From an uncultured Akkermansia sp. (lineage in GTDB: Bacteria; Verrucomicrobiota; Verrucomicrobiia; Verrucomicrobiales; Akkermansiaceae), in assembly GCA_905200945.1 (NCBI GenBank), contig CAJKMG010000002.1, positions 124,001 to 188,000 of the forward strand: 64,000 nucleotides of DNA, in the 5' to 3' direction. The notes under the pieces were generated by a model, which saw only the letters and a program-made list of their open reading frames with translations, made no database searches and was not told where the DNA came from. Made by a program: the position numbers and the translations under genes. Positions 19,044-28,636 of this stretch are shown here, piece after piece. The stretch's first letter is position 1, and every line of letters begins with the position of its first letter.

Positions 19044-19072
19044 TTGAACAGAAAACTTAAAAATAGTAGTTG
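19044..19072 (+). promoter_or_regulatory. Possible promoter of the polysaccharide deacetylase gene
   Basis: TTGAAC, 17-base spacer and a weak TAGTTG, five bases before the ATG at 19078. Only the -35 box is convincing. Confidence 0.3.
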
Positions 19073-19077
19073 CAGAT

Positions 19078-20544
19078 ATGCGCTCCGTCCCAGGCCTCCT
19101 TTCCGTTTTCTTGATCGCAGCCGGTGCCGCATGTGCGAAGCTTCCGCCCGACCTGCCGCCGGCATCTCCCCTTCCCTTTGCTCCCGGCCCGGTCATCGGG
19201 GGAACCATCAAGGGAGACCCGGCCGCCGGCATCGTTCCCGTCAAAGACCTGATTGAAGCCAACCGCAAGGATGAATACATCCCCATGGCGGAACCCATTC
19301 CCGGAGAGACAGGCTCTTCCGCTCCCCTGGCGGAGGCCATCCCTAACGCGGAACCCATTCCCGGGGAAACGAACCTGCACGCCCCGGTACAACCTGCGGA
19401 GGCACCCCTTGCCATTCCCTCCACGGCTTTTTCCCCCGTTCCGGTTCCTCAGCATGAAACCCGCGTAGCTATTCTGGGCTACCATGATTTCAGCCGCACC
19501 CTTCCCGCTACGGAAATGCGCATGAATACGGATGTATTCCGCTCCCAGATGCAGGCGCTGAAGGCGTCCGGAGTGCCCGTCATCTCCATGAAGGAATTCC
19601 TGGAATGGAAACTGGGGGACAGGCAGCTTCCGGCCAAATGCGTCATGATCACCATCGACGACGGCTGGAAGAGCGTCTACACGGACGCCTATCCCATCCT
19701 GAAAGAAACAGGGTTCCCCTTTACCATTTTCCCATACACCAAATTCATCACGGGCCGCGGTTCAGCCATGAGCCCCGCCCAGATTCAGGAAATGCTGGAT
19801 AACGGCGCCACCCTGGGCAGCCATTCCGTCAGCCACCTGTACCCAAGATCCTGGCGCGCCGCCCAGCGGAAAGGTACACAAGCGGTTCTGGATCTGGCAA
19901 CGGCGGAAATAGGCAATTCCCGGAAAATCCTTCAGGAAAAATTCCCCGGTTCTTCCGTGGAGGCCTATTGCTATCCGGGCGGCTTCATCCTGCCGGAAAT
20001 GATCTCCAAGGCGGAAGAAGCCGGATTCCAGGCGGCCTTTACGGTAATCCCCAAAAAAGTGACCAAGGACACGGACCGCTGGCGGATTCACCGCTACATG
20101 GTCTTCGGCAAAGACCCTAAGACATTTACCAGAGCCCTGAATTTCAACGTTCCTTCCACTCCGGAAACCCCGGCGGCCCCCCATGGCAACAGCAGCGGGA
20201 AAAAGCTGAATTCCTACCAGGCTCCGGCCCAGCCCGTTTATCCGGCCGCCAATACCGTGGTGAAAAATCAGACCCCCGATATATCCATTTCCCTGGCAGG
20301 GGAACCCTCCCTAGATCCCAAGCAAATGGAAATGCGCGTCTCCGGCTTCGGCCTGGTAAACGCCCGGTACGACGCCAAGGAGAAAATTTTGAAATGGACT
20401 CCCTCCCGGCCCCTGCGCCTCAGCCCCGTAACCGTCCAGGTCCGTTGGAAAAATCCTGCTGTCAACATGTGGCAAACGGCCACCTGGCAATTCGGCATTG
20501 AGGAACAGGAAATGCACTTCACTCCCCGGAACGTCATAAAATAA
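19078..20544 (+). CDS. Exported polysaccharide deacetylase (CE4)
   Basis: 488 residues. A signal peptide (MRSVPGLLSVFLIAAGAACA) is followed by a Pro-rich linker holding two copies of AEPIPGET (about residues 70-100). The NodB/CE4 catalytic domain spans about 128-350: ILGYHDF, the metal/catalytic TIDDGWKSV (Asp pair) and the zinc-binding SHSVSH. A C-terminal beta-rich domain (about 395-488) could bind carbohydrate. It probably deacetylates an extracytoplasmic glycan such as peptidoglycan or host N-acetylhexosamine polymers; the substrate is unknown. It is the last native gene before the AT-rich island. Confidence 0.9.
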   Translation: MRSVPGLLSVFLIAAGAACAKLPPDLPPASPLPFAPGPVIGGTIKGDPAAGIVPVKDLIEANRKDEYIPMAEPIPGETGSSAPLAEAIPNAEPIPGETNLHAPVQPAEAPLAIPSTAFSPVPVPQHETRVAILGYHDFSRTLPATEMRMNTDVFRSQMQALKASGVPVISMKEFLEWKLGDRQLPAKCVMITIDDGWKSVYTDAYPILKETGFPFTIFPYTKFITGRGSAMSPAQIQEMLDNGATLGSHSVSHLYPRSWRAAQRKGTQAVLDLATAEIGNSRKILQEKFPGSSVEAYCYPGGFILPEMISKAEEAGFQAAFTVIPKKVTKDTDRWRIHRYMVFGKDPKTFTRALNFNVPSTPETPAAPHGNSSGKKLNSYQAPAQPVYPAANTVVKNQTPDISISLAGEPSLDPKQMEMRVSGFGLVNARYDAKEKILKWTPSRPLRLSPVTVQVRWKNPAVNMWQTATWQFGIEEQEMHFTPRNVIK

Positions 20545-21465
20545 CTCTCCGCCAATATCATTCCGGCAAATTCCAAAACCAAGGCTTATCATTTATAATA
20601 TATATTCGCGCACTTTTGAAAATCTCAGTTCAAATTTAATTGAGATGATAAGACGCTTACTATTGAAAAAATGAATTCATTGGAATTAATCTCTTAACAA
20701 TTTCCAAAGATATACTTTTGTAAAATCAGATCCGTGATTAAGTATACCAATATTCATGTATTCCTTCCAACCCTTGTTCGATAAAAAAATTAGAATCAAT
20801 CCATCCTGAATCAGATCGGCAATAACCTTTTTACAACACAAACCGGAGACATCGCCCATTTTAGAATTATTTAACTTGGAAATATAAATACATTTTAAAA
20901 GTATTTCAATATTTTCTATTTCATTAACATATTCCTGAAATCAGGCAATCCCCTTATCGAACTCCGGCCGAAATTCTGAAAACAATAACCACATTATCCC
21001 TACTTCAAGCAATACTCTTAGGCAGAAAGAATAAATATTGCCTTTGTTATTAAATATAGCGTTAACCGCATTTTCAGAAGATATTCTTGTTAAATTCTAG
21101 CATCGACAAAAAGGGTGTTTTTTTATAAGATATTTACCCTCATCGCGTTTTCTTCTACAGGAATCAATTTTGCTCGGTCATCCCAAGGGGGAAAGCAATC
21201 TTTCTCCGTGATGGAAGCAACAGCCTACCCTTGCTGACCTCAAGACCTGGTAGAGCCTTCTTCCTTCAGTTCAATACGCTCCCTGGAGGTGATGACAGCG
21301 CACTCCTCTTTGCCCAACCTCAAGTCCAACAGTCCGCTGACATAACTCCACACCGCCGACAGAGCCCACAAATATGATTAGAGTTAACAGAGTTTTTATA
21401 TCCATATAGAATGCTTAATAGAAATTTGCGTATGGCAGAGGCTCAAACGCCCCTGCCATACAAAA
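20545..21465. other. AT-rich non-coding left flank of the island
   Basis: About 900 bases, mostly very AT-rich, with stop codons in all frames. I see no RNA gene or complete protein gene. One short coding-like remnant on the minus strand (21240-21377) is listed separately. Confidence 0.5.
21240..21377 (-). pseudogene. Possible C-terminal gene remnant
   Basis: A 45-codon open stretch reads SYLWALSAVWSYVSGLLD and then a charged segment ending KEEGSTRS before a stop. Its GC content is like the native chromosome rather than the surrounding AT-rich DNA. It has no start codon, since an in-frame stop precedes it. It may be the broken end of a chromosomal gene at the island edge; the family is not recognised. 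Confidence 0.3.
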
Positions 21466-24381
21466 CTACTTTGCAGTTTCGACTATTGCGTGCCAAAGTT
21501 CACGAATCCATAAGACAAGAGAGGATGTACCAATGATTATCAATAAATCCAGAGTGCCGGAAGGGTTGAACTCCCAATCAAGTGTATGGAGCATCGGCTC
21601 AACGTTAAAGAACTCGTAAGCGATTTCGGTAATGAATAACTGTCCGATTACGATTATTCCGACAATTGTCCAGAATCCACGACTCATTTTTATGCGGAAT
21701 ACGCTTTCGCTGGTCTCAAACACACGGGCGTTGAACATATACCAAAAATGTGTCCAAACAAATATTGAGAACAATAGAGTGGCCTCATACGCGGTCATTG
21801 TGCCGGTTGAGCCTATGACTGCGTGGAATATTTGTGGAATTGACGTCACTTCAGCGTGGTTGAAGAACCAATAGAAACCGAGTGTCAGGGCAAAGAAAAA
21901 AATTCCTACGCCAAACAGTTCACTCAGCATGGGGCGAGTAAGTATTGAAGCCTCCCGACGACGAGGACTATCGTTCATGACCTCCGAAGAAGGGGGAAGC
22001 GAAGCGAGCGCCATTGCACCAAATGTGTCCATGATGAGGTTAACCCATAACATCTGCGTCACCGTGAGAGGGGATTCCGAACCCATAAACGAGCCGAACA
22101 GCACGAGGAAGCAAGCCGCTACATTCACGGTGAGCTGAAACAGCAAAAAACGTTGGATGTTCTTGTAGAGAGAACGGCCCCACATCACTGCCCGTCCAAT
22201 GGAAGAGAATGAGTTGTCAATGATTGTGATGTCAGAAGATTCTTTTGCCACGGATGTGCCATCTCCCATCGAAAGACCCACATGAGCCGCTTTGAGCGCT
22301 GGCGCATCATTGGTTCCATCTCCTGTCACAGCCACTACTTCGTTGTTAGCCTGAAGAGCCTCAACAAGTCTCTTTTTGTCCATAGGACGAGCTCGTGCTA
22401 TGATTTTGAGGTCGCCTACACGCTCACGAAGCTGACCGTCGGATAGTTCGGCAAACTCAGCGCCCGTTATGATGTTTTGGTCTCCGTCAATCGCGTCATT
22501 CCAAAGTCCGATCTGACGACCAATTTCCTTTGCCGTGCCGGGAGTATCGCCAGTGACAATCTTGACTTTGATGCCAGCGGCGATCACCTCGTTTACAGCA
22601 GGAGGCACGTCCATGCGAACAGGGTCTGAGATGGCAACAATTCCAAGGAACGTCAATTTCTCTGCCACAATCCTGCCATCTGCGATTGTGGCATCACCGT
22701 CATTGAGTTCCTGATAAGCAAACCCAAGAACACGCATTGCTTCATTTTGATATTCAAAAAGTTGATTATCTATTTCCGATTTTGTCACGCCGCATGTGTT
22801 TTCACACATTGAGAATATAATCTCCGGAGCACCTTTAACATATAGGATATTTTTGCCGGTGGCAGACCTGACAACGGTAGCCATATATTTACGCTCTGTA
22901 GTAAATGGCAGTTCTTCAATGCGGAATGCATTTGCCCGTAAAACTTGATAGTCAGCATTGCGTGCTTTCAACCATAGCAGAAGAGCTCCTTCGGTGGGAT
23001 TACCAAGCACTTGTACTTTGTCGCCCGACAAATCAAGTTGAGCTGTAGAATTAACAGCAATGCCTTCATATAGTATTTCGTCGGATGGCTTGCCAAAAAA
23101 GTTGGTCTTGTAGACCTGCATTTGGTTTTGCGTGAGAGTACCTGTTTTATCAGTACAGATAACGGTTGTTGCTCCCATTGTTTCACAAGCATGCATCTTG
23201 CGCACGAGGTTGTTGGTTTTGAGCATCCGGCTCATGCTGTAGGCAAGCGAGAGGGTGACTGCCATAGGCAGGCCTTCAGGTACAGCAACAACTATAAGAG
23301 TGACAGCAACCATCATCGTCTTCAACGTATGACCCAGAAGCGCCAGCCACGCGGCTTCATCTGCTCCGGGATTAAGGAGATTAAAAACTCCGATTACCAT
23401 CGCAAAAAATACGATGACAAACACGATGATGCTGGTGATTACTTTAGCTGTGCCTTGATTATTCTTTTGCGCTTCTATTTCCGCCTGTGATCTTTCCTCC
23501 TCATCTCCTACCCATTCCGGGAACTTTTTGATGACTATCCAAAAGAATATAACAACCGGGATGATGAGAGAATATGCCGGCCATGAAGCCCATCCAAAGA
23601 AGTGGATCAATTGTCCAACAATAATTAAACCGGCAAAGATATAGCTGACATTGGTGATCCAATCGGCAAGACCGTCAAGCTGCTCATTAAGCGGAGTCTT
23701 GACAGAATCGTCGATTTGAGCTTCCTCATAGACTTTGCCCATTTCGGTGACATCGCCTACTTTCAATACCCGCATTACGCCGTGTCCTTCCATAATTTTA
23801 GTGCCACGCATCACCTGGTTAGAAGGATAGGTAGCGTCTTCATCGAAATGTGCCGGCTCTGTTGTTTTAACGCACAAAGGCTCACCTGTCAGCGTTGACT
23901 CGTCAACGCTGAGAATTACAGCATCTAGCAATTCACCATCAGCCGGAATTTCATCGCCAGTGTTTAGTATAACGATGTCGCCCACAACCACATCTTTCCG
24001 AGGAATAGTAGTCGTAGAACCATTTCGTATCACTTCCACCTGCTCATCATCATTAACCTGATTTAGAATCCTGAACGCTTTGTTTGCACGTTGTTCAAAA
24101 ATGAATGCCAAGGTGGTAGCAAGTCCGATAGCAGCAAAGATGCCTATAGGCTCAAAAAACACTTTCCAGTCCTGTTCCAATCCGAAATATTCGTAGAATG
24201 AAATGCCGATTGAAAAGACTCCGGCAACCAAAAGGATAATGATGAGCGGGTCAGAAAATTTCTCAAGAAACTCCTTCCACCAGGGATCTTTCAAAGGAGG
24301 CGTCAAGACATTAACGCCATTCTTTTTTCGACTCTCCGAAACCTGCACGTCGGTTAAACCTTCATACTTTTGCTGTGACAT
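21466..24381 (-). CDS. PMCA-type calcium-transporting P-type ATPase
   Basis: 971 residues; ATP-driven Ca2+ export across the inner membrane. P2B-type features: cation ATPase N-terminus, actuator motif STLTGEP (Pro replaces the usual Ser), TM4 AVPEGLPMAVTLSLAYSM, phosphorylation site CTDKTGTLTQNQM, and hinge motifs TGDTPGTAKEIG and GDGTNDAPALK, then the C-terminal membrane bundle. A hydrophilic insertion with EEERSQAEIEAQKNNQ splits the region before TM3/TM4. It lies 54 bases downstream of the kinase gene on the same strand, so it is probably the last gene of the stress cluster. Ca2+ specificity is inferred from family resemblance. Confidence 0.92.
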   Translation of the reverse strand: MSQQKYEGLTDVQVSESRKKNGVNVLTPPLKDPWWKEFLEKFSDPLIIILLVAGVFSIGISFYEYFGLEQDWKVFFEPIGIFAAIGLATTLAFIFEQRANKAFRILNQVNDDEQVEVIRNGSTTTIPRKDVVVGDIVILNTGDEIPADGELLDAVILSVDESTLTGEPLCVKTTEPAHFDEDATYPSNQVMRGTKIMEGHGVMRVLKVGDVTEMGKVYEEAQIDDSVKTPLNEQLDGLADWITNVSYIFAGLIIVGQLIHFFGWASWPAYSLIIPVVIFFWIVIKKFPEWVGDEEERSQAEIEAQKNNQGTAKVITSIIVFVIVFFAMVIGVFNLLNPGADEAAWLALLGHTLKTMMVAVTLIVVAVPEGLPMAVTLSLAYSMSRMLKTNNLVRKMHACETMGATTVICTDKTGTLTQNQMQVYKTNFFGKPSDEILYEGIAVNSTAQLDLSGDKVQVLGNPTEGALLLWLKARNADYQVLRANAFRIEELPFTTERKYMATVVRSATGKNILYVKGAPEIIFSMCENTCGVTKSEIDNQLFEYQNEAMRVLGFAYQELNDGDATIADGRIVAEKLTFLGIVAISDPVRMDVPPAVNEVIAAGIKVKIVTGDTPGTAKEIGRQIGLWNDAIDGDQNIITGAEFAELSDGQLRERVGDLKIIARARPMDKKRLVEALQANNEVVAVTGDGTNDAPALKAAHVGLSMGDGTSVAKESSDITIIDNSFSSIGRAVMWGRSLYKNIQRFLLFQLTVNVAACFLVLFGSFMGSESPLTVTQMLWVNLIMDTFGAMALASLPPSSEVMNDSPRRREASILTRPMLSELFGVGIFFFALTLGFYWFFNHAEVTSIPQIFHAVIGSTGTMTAYEATLLFSIFVWTHFWYMFNARVFETSESVFRIKMSRGFWTIVGIIVIGQLFITEIAYEFFNVEPMLHTLDWEFNPSGTLDLLIIIGTSSLVLWIRELWHAIVETAK

Positions 24382-24435
24382 ATGATTGTTGGATATTTAT
24401 AATTAATGCTAAGGTATAGTTAATGGTCTTGTGGA

Positions 24436-25911
24436 TCAGTTGCTGACGAGTTGCACAATGATGAGGCGGTCGCCGTCATTTTTGCCGAGAAGAATCTTTT
24501 TCCCTTCGGTTAGCTCCACGGCTTGCCCTATCTCTATCTTGGTATCAGAGTCTTTATCCCAAAGACCGGGAAGCCGACGGTTGATGAGTATCCATTTGCC
24601 ATTATGGAAATGGAAATCGCCCACCGGCTTTTTCTCTTCTGAAGTAAGTTTTTCGTTGGGAAAAATGAACCGGTTAACATGCCACATATAAAGCGATTGC
24701 TTACTATATACCATCAAACGGTAATTTTCTGGTTTGAACGTACCGGTTTTAGGAGAATAGTAGAAATTTAGTACGGGAAGTTGACCGTGATATTCCGTAC
24801 CGCAGAACGGACATCGCGGTCTGGTTGAGTTGTCAAACACAAACCACTTGGCTTCGCACTTCGGATTTTGACACGGCTGAATGAGGTCGGTCGTTTTCAC
24901 TAATGCAGTCAGCCATTCGTCAGCTGTCGGGCGCATAGGGGGATTATGCAAACCTTCAATGAAAGCCTTGTCGAAAAGCTGCTTCAGATAGGGTCCACAG
25001 ATAGAATAAGGCAATTTGGACACATCTCCTTGCGGCAACTCGGACGGAGCCATATTTGCCACGTTCGGGCGATTGCTTTTATCTGCGGGGTGTTCAATAA
25101 AGAGGGCTTTGCTCCCCATTGAGAGCTCCTCATCCTTCGCCGGATCAAGGTCGTTTACCTTACCGCCGCGCAAAGGGTGGCGATACAGAAGATACATATA
25201 TATCATAACGGCAAGAGCATGGCGGTCAGTCTGTATATTCGGAAGCTTCTTGTTGGGATCTCCAATTTGCAAAGCGCGTGTACCAAGCACCTCCGGAGCA
25301 ATAAAGTCGGGTGTTCCCACCACATCCGGAGGGTATTTGCCCGGCACCACAAGTCCATCGCAATCAATGACGCACGCCGTCCCACTCTTGGGGTCTACAA
25401 GCACATTGTTATACGATAAGTCAGAATGTGCCAATCCTGCCGCGTGCAGACGCTTAACGGCACGGGTTATTTGTATCAGCATATGGAAATGTGTCAGCCA
25501 TGAGCCTTTGAACTCCGACTCCACAAATTTGTTACGAAGTTTTGCTGATGCGAACCATTTGCCAATCTTCTCCTTCCCTTGAAAGCGACCTCCTTCAAAG
25601 AAAAAATGCTTCTGATATGTTGGCACTACCACACCAAGTTTGCCGTTCCATTCGACCAGTTTTGTTGGCCAACAAAAGAGTTTCTCCCAATAGTCGCCCC
25701 CCGGTTGGTTGAATATACGGTCACGATAGATGCCTGTGATGTTTTGAAGACGATCTTTTGCATTAGCATCCTGCGAGGTACGAAAGAAACCGATAACGTA
25801 GCTTTTGTCCAGGCTGAAATACACATCTTTCATCGCTCCTGAACCAATCACTTCGTCTACAAACTGCACAGTGGAGCCGTCAACCGCCGTGAGTGTGATT
25901 GTCTGCGCCAT
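24436..25911 (-). CDS. Ter-cluster Ser/Thr protein kinase with zinc ribbon and FHA-like tail
   Basis: 491 residues. Kinase domain about 15-350: glycine loop VIGSGAMKDVYF, catalytic loop HSDLSYNN (Asp164, Asn169), metal site DCD (183-185, in place of DFG) and FIAPEVLG. The usual VAVK lysine is not obvious. About residues 340-375 form a zinc ribbon (CQNPKCEAKW and CPFCG). The last about 95 residues look like a divergent FHA-type beta sandwich (HFHNGKWILINRR, IEIGQAVELTEGKKILLG). This matches the kinase of the TerY-phosphatase-kinase triad known from comparative genomics of Ter systems. The PP2C gene ends one base before this start, so the two are translationally coupled. Confidence 0.88.
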   Translation of the reverse strand: MAQTITLTAVDGSTVQFVDEVIGSGAMKDVYFSLDKSYVIGFFRTSQDANAKDRLQNITGIYRDRIFNQPGGDYWEKLFCWPTKLVEWNGKLGVVVPTYQKHFFFEGGRFQGKEKIGKWFASAKLRNKFVESEFKGSWLTHFHMLIQITRAVKRLHAAGLAHSDLSYNNVLVDPKSGTACVIDCDGLVVPGKYPPDVVGTPDFIAPEVLGTRALQIGDPNKKLPNIQTDRHALAVMIYMYLLYRHPLRGGKVNDLDPAKDEELSMGSKALFIEHPADKSNRPNVANMAPSELPQGDVSKLPYSICGPYLKQLFDKAFIEGLHNPPMRPTADEWLTALVKTTDLIQPCQNPKCEAKWFVFDNSTRPRCPFCGTEYHGQLPVLNFYYSPKTGTFKPENYRLMVYSKQSLYMWHVNRFIFPNEKLTSEEKKPVGDFHFHNGKWILINRRLPGLWDKDSDTKIEIGQAVELTEGKKILLGKNDGDRLIIVQLVSN

Positions 25912-25912
25912 A

Positions 25913-27385
25913 TCAGTAGAGTATTGCTATTGTTCTGTCATCATGTTCGCCCGGGCTCCAGAAGTCCAACCAACGCAGCAGTTGGTCTTTTGAGGCTTCG
26001 TTATTGTCAGTGAGCTCAACGCCAGGAATTTCATCCTCGGCAAAACCGGTTTGCAGAGAGTCCCAAAACTCATTCCACTTGTTAATGTCATTAAGATTTG
26101 CATCAGTACCGAACATCGGGTCGCTCACGCCATCGGTCATCATCATCAAAGCTGTGAAATCATCCACAATTTCGAAGCGCAAGCGCTTGTAGAGCGATGC
26201 TGTGTCGGCAAATATCTCCGGCATTGTGAGGAAACGAGTTTGACCGGAGAACTCTCCTTCATCAGGAGTGCCAAGTAATTTGAATGTCTGTGCCTCTTTA
26301 TTGTAGATACACATGGCTCCATCACCAACCCAGAAAGAAGCAACAAACCAACCGAAATCAAACTTCTTGCAGATAGAAAGCAAAAGTGTAGTGGCAAAAT
26401 CTTTCAAGTTGGCATCTTCTGCCTGTTTAGCCGCCTCAGCAATAGCTTTATGCGCCGAGTATGCAGCATTGCCGACAATACCATACACAGCATCACCAAC
26501 GGTTTTACGTAACGATGTTTCGTTTTCAGCACCATAGTAATCCTGGATTTTTTCCTCCAAGTCTGAATCGCCCGTAAGTTTTTCCTTGCAATAATCGACA
26601 ACAGACCGACAGGCGATTTCTGACCCCTTACGGGAAAATTTTGCGGAACCAGCACCATCGGCCACGGCTATGATATACCAGCCATTGTCATTGGAATGAA
26701 AAAGCTGGAAGTGGTCATCGCGTGGCTTCCCCTCCTGTGCATGACTGCGGCCACGGTTAGAAGCTGCAACCATATCCTTTAGTGGAGTCCCGTCAGGTCC
26801 GGCCTCAACCTTGACATATTCGCACACTTTATCTTCCTTAAAGTATGGCACATCTTTTGAAGTCGGAATATCTTTCCATAAATCACGGGGGTTGTGATTT
26901 ACGGCAAATGGAATCTTTCGTTCAAGCAAAGGCTGACCGTCAAACCATCCAATATATTTATATAGAATGGTTATTATAAAATCCCCCGCTTCAGTTGGTA
27001 TACCTTGTACCCTGATGATACCGTCATCCGTAGTCACCGCGTTCAGGCCGACTTCGTCCAGACCTTCAATGCTCACAACAGTGACCTTGTCAGAAGGAAG
27101 TTGAATGTTCTCTGAAAGGTATTCTTTCCCCCTTGTTGCATTAGATATCTTCAAAGGGAGCGCGTTTATTTCGTTTTCAATAACTTTTCTTTGATCCATG
27201 ACATATTGTTGGTATCTGTCCCAAGCATCTCTGACCGCCCAATTAATAAAGTCAGACGCTTCGGCGGCAGAAGTTAATATTTGATTCGAAGTCAATAGAG
27301 CGGCTATTTGTCGGCCCATATCTACCTTTATCAGGTCATTTTTCGACCGCCAGAACTCTTTATTCTTCTTATGCTGACTCATCAT
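25913..27385 (-). CDS. PP2C-type protein phosphatase of the Ter cluster
   Basis: 490 residues. The PPM/PP2C domain occupies about 215-490: the region SHAQEGKPRDDHF, the metal-binding VADGAGSAKFSRKGS, and the later MMTDGVSDP with the second metal Asp. The N-terminal about 200 residues are unusual: a helical part (1-75), then a beta-rich stretch (about 90-150, GIPTEAGDFIITILY) resembling a putative Ig-like He_PIG repeat. The likely role is to reverse phosphorylation by the neighbouring kinase. The VWA/zinc-ribbon gene lies 9 bases upstream and the kinase 1 base downstream, giving the VWA-phosphatase-kinase order. Confidence 0.88.
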   Translation of the reverse strand: MMSQHKKNKEFWRSKNDLIKVDMGRQIAALLTSNQILTSAAEASDFINWAVRDAWDRYQQYVMDQRKVIENEINALPLKISNATRGKEYLSENIQLPSDKVTVVSIEGLDEVGLNAVTTDDGIIRVQGIPTEAGDFIITILYKYIGWFDGQPLLERKIPFAVNHNPRDLWKDIPTSKDVPYFKEDKVCEYVKVEAGPDGTPLKDMVAASNRGRSHAQEGKPRDDHFQLFHSNDNGWYIIAVADGAGSAKFSRKGSEIACRSVVDYCKEKLTGDSDLEEKIQDYYGAENETSLRKTVGDAVYGIVGNAAYSAHKAIAEAAKQAEDANLKDFATTLLLSICKKFDFGWFVASFWVGDGAMCIYNKEAQTFKLLGTPDEGEFSGQTRFLTMPEIFADTASLYKRLRFEIVDDFTALMMMTDGVSDPMFGTDANLNDINKWNEFWDSLQTGFAEDEIPGVELTDNNEASKDQLLRWLDFWSPGEHDDRTIAILY

Positions 27386-27394
27386 TATTGTGCA

Positions 27395-28432
27395 TTAGCC
27401 CTGTGTACGTGATACATCTATTCCTCCTCCACTCACTGACGACAATTCTCCGTGCAGACCACACCAGGGACAATGATCGTTTGCATTTTTACCGGCACAG
27501 AAGATATTTCCGCACTCGCAAATCACGAATCCGAATTGATTTCCACAACATGGACAGGTAGGACGGCCATAAAGCTGATTAGTATTGATATTCTTGCCTA
27601 AATTCCTCCCATCAGATAGTTCCTGATATTGTTTCTCGTCGATTGGATAAGTTCCAACAAGACGGAAACCGTCCATAAATAGATTTTCCATATCTTTGGA
27701 ATTACGAGCGTATTTGATGAGGTAAGGCTTGTTGGTTGTTTGACATTTTCCCATCACAACAGCAAAATTCTCATCAATACGTTTGGATTCGCTGGAATTG
27801 GCCTTTTCAAGACTTATACCAGTAGTCTCCGGAAACTGCATCTCGTCACTATGCTGTTCGCTTACCGACATACTTGTGGCCTTGATTGATGCAGTTATCC
27901 ACTTGAAAAACTGGCGGAAAGATTCCTTGTCAGTTTTTCTAAGAAGCAGCACATTTTCGGTAAGTTGTTCAAGAATGGACGTATTCACATTATCACCGAT
28001 AGAGATTGCCACGAGATTGCAGAAGAGACGGTACTTGTCATTCCACCGTTGGAAAGAGGCAAGATAATCATCGGTGGGAGTACCGTCAGTGAACAGGAAA
28101 ATAATAGGTTTCCAATCGCCTTTAACTTCCATCGTTGTCTTTTGAATATCACGCTCCATGCAATCCATCAGATAATTCATACCCACACCGAGTGAGGTGC
28201 CACTACCTACCGGGAATATGGGAGGATAGAACTTATACAATTCAGTCAATTCCGAAAGAGTTTTGGCTTTTCCCGCAAAGGCAAGAATAGATACAAACAC
28301 GGTCTCCAATGCATACGGATCAACACGTAACTCTTGGATGATAGTACGCATACCGTTTTGGACCTCCTCAATTGGCTGTCCAACCATCGACTCGGAAACA
28401 TCGATAAGAAAATATACTGGTAGTCTTCTCAT
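27395..28432 (-). CDS. VWA domain protein with C-terminal zinc ribbons (TerY-type)
   Basis: 345 residues. The VWA domain (1-195) has an intact MIDAS: DVSESM at 11-16, the Thr in GSGTSLG and Asp in FTDGTPTDD. The C-terminal part (about 280-325) is cysteine-rich with CPCCG, CECGNIFC and CPWCG, likely two zinc knuckles. In Ter systems this protein is thought to act as an adaptor linking TerD-fold partners to the kinase and phosphatase. It is encoded immediately before the PP2C and kinase genes. The N-terminus (MRRLPVYFLIDVSES) closely matches the two shorter VWA proteins of the island, so they are paralogues. Confidence 0.88.
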   Translation of the reverse strand: MRRLPVYFLIDVSESMVGQPIEEVQNGMRTIIQELRVDPYALETVFVSILAFAGKAKTLSELTELYKFYPPIFPVGSGTSLGVGMNYLMDCMERDIQKTTMEVKGDWKPIIFLFTDGTPTDDYLASFQRWNDKYRLFCNLVAISIGDNVNTSILEQLTENVLLLRKTDKESFRQFFKWITASIKATSMSVSEQHSDEMQFPETTGISLEKANSSESKRIDENFAVVMGKCQTTNKPYLIKYARNSKDMENLFMDGFRLVGTYPIDEKQYQELSDGRNLGKNINTNQLYGRPTCPCCGNQFGFVICECGNIFCAGKNANDHCPWCGLHGELSSVSGGGIDVSRTQG

Positions 28433-28636
28433 ATTATATTTCGAAATTATATAGAATAATATTGCCGTAAAATTTTCAAAAATTCTGGTTATTGATACTC
28501 AGTAAATTGCTCAATGAACAACGGAGAAAATAAATAAAACAAGGCTAACGTAAGCAATACCGGTAATCATTACCGGATAACAACTCAAATTCAAGGAACT
28601 GGATAAAATTGCTTACTGGTTTGGCGTTCATAATTA

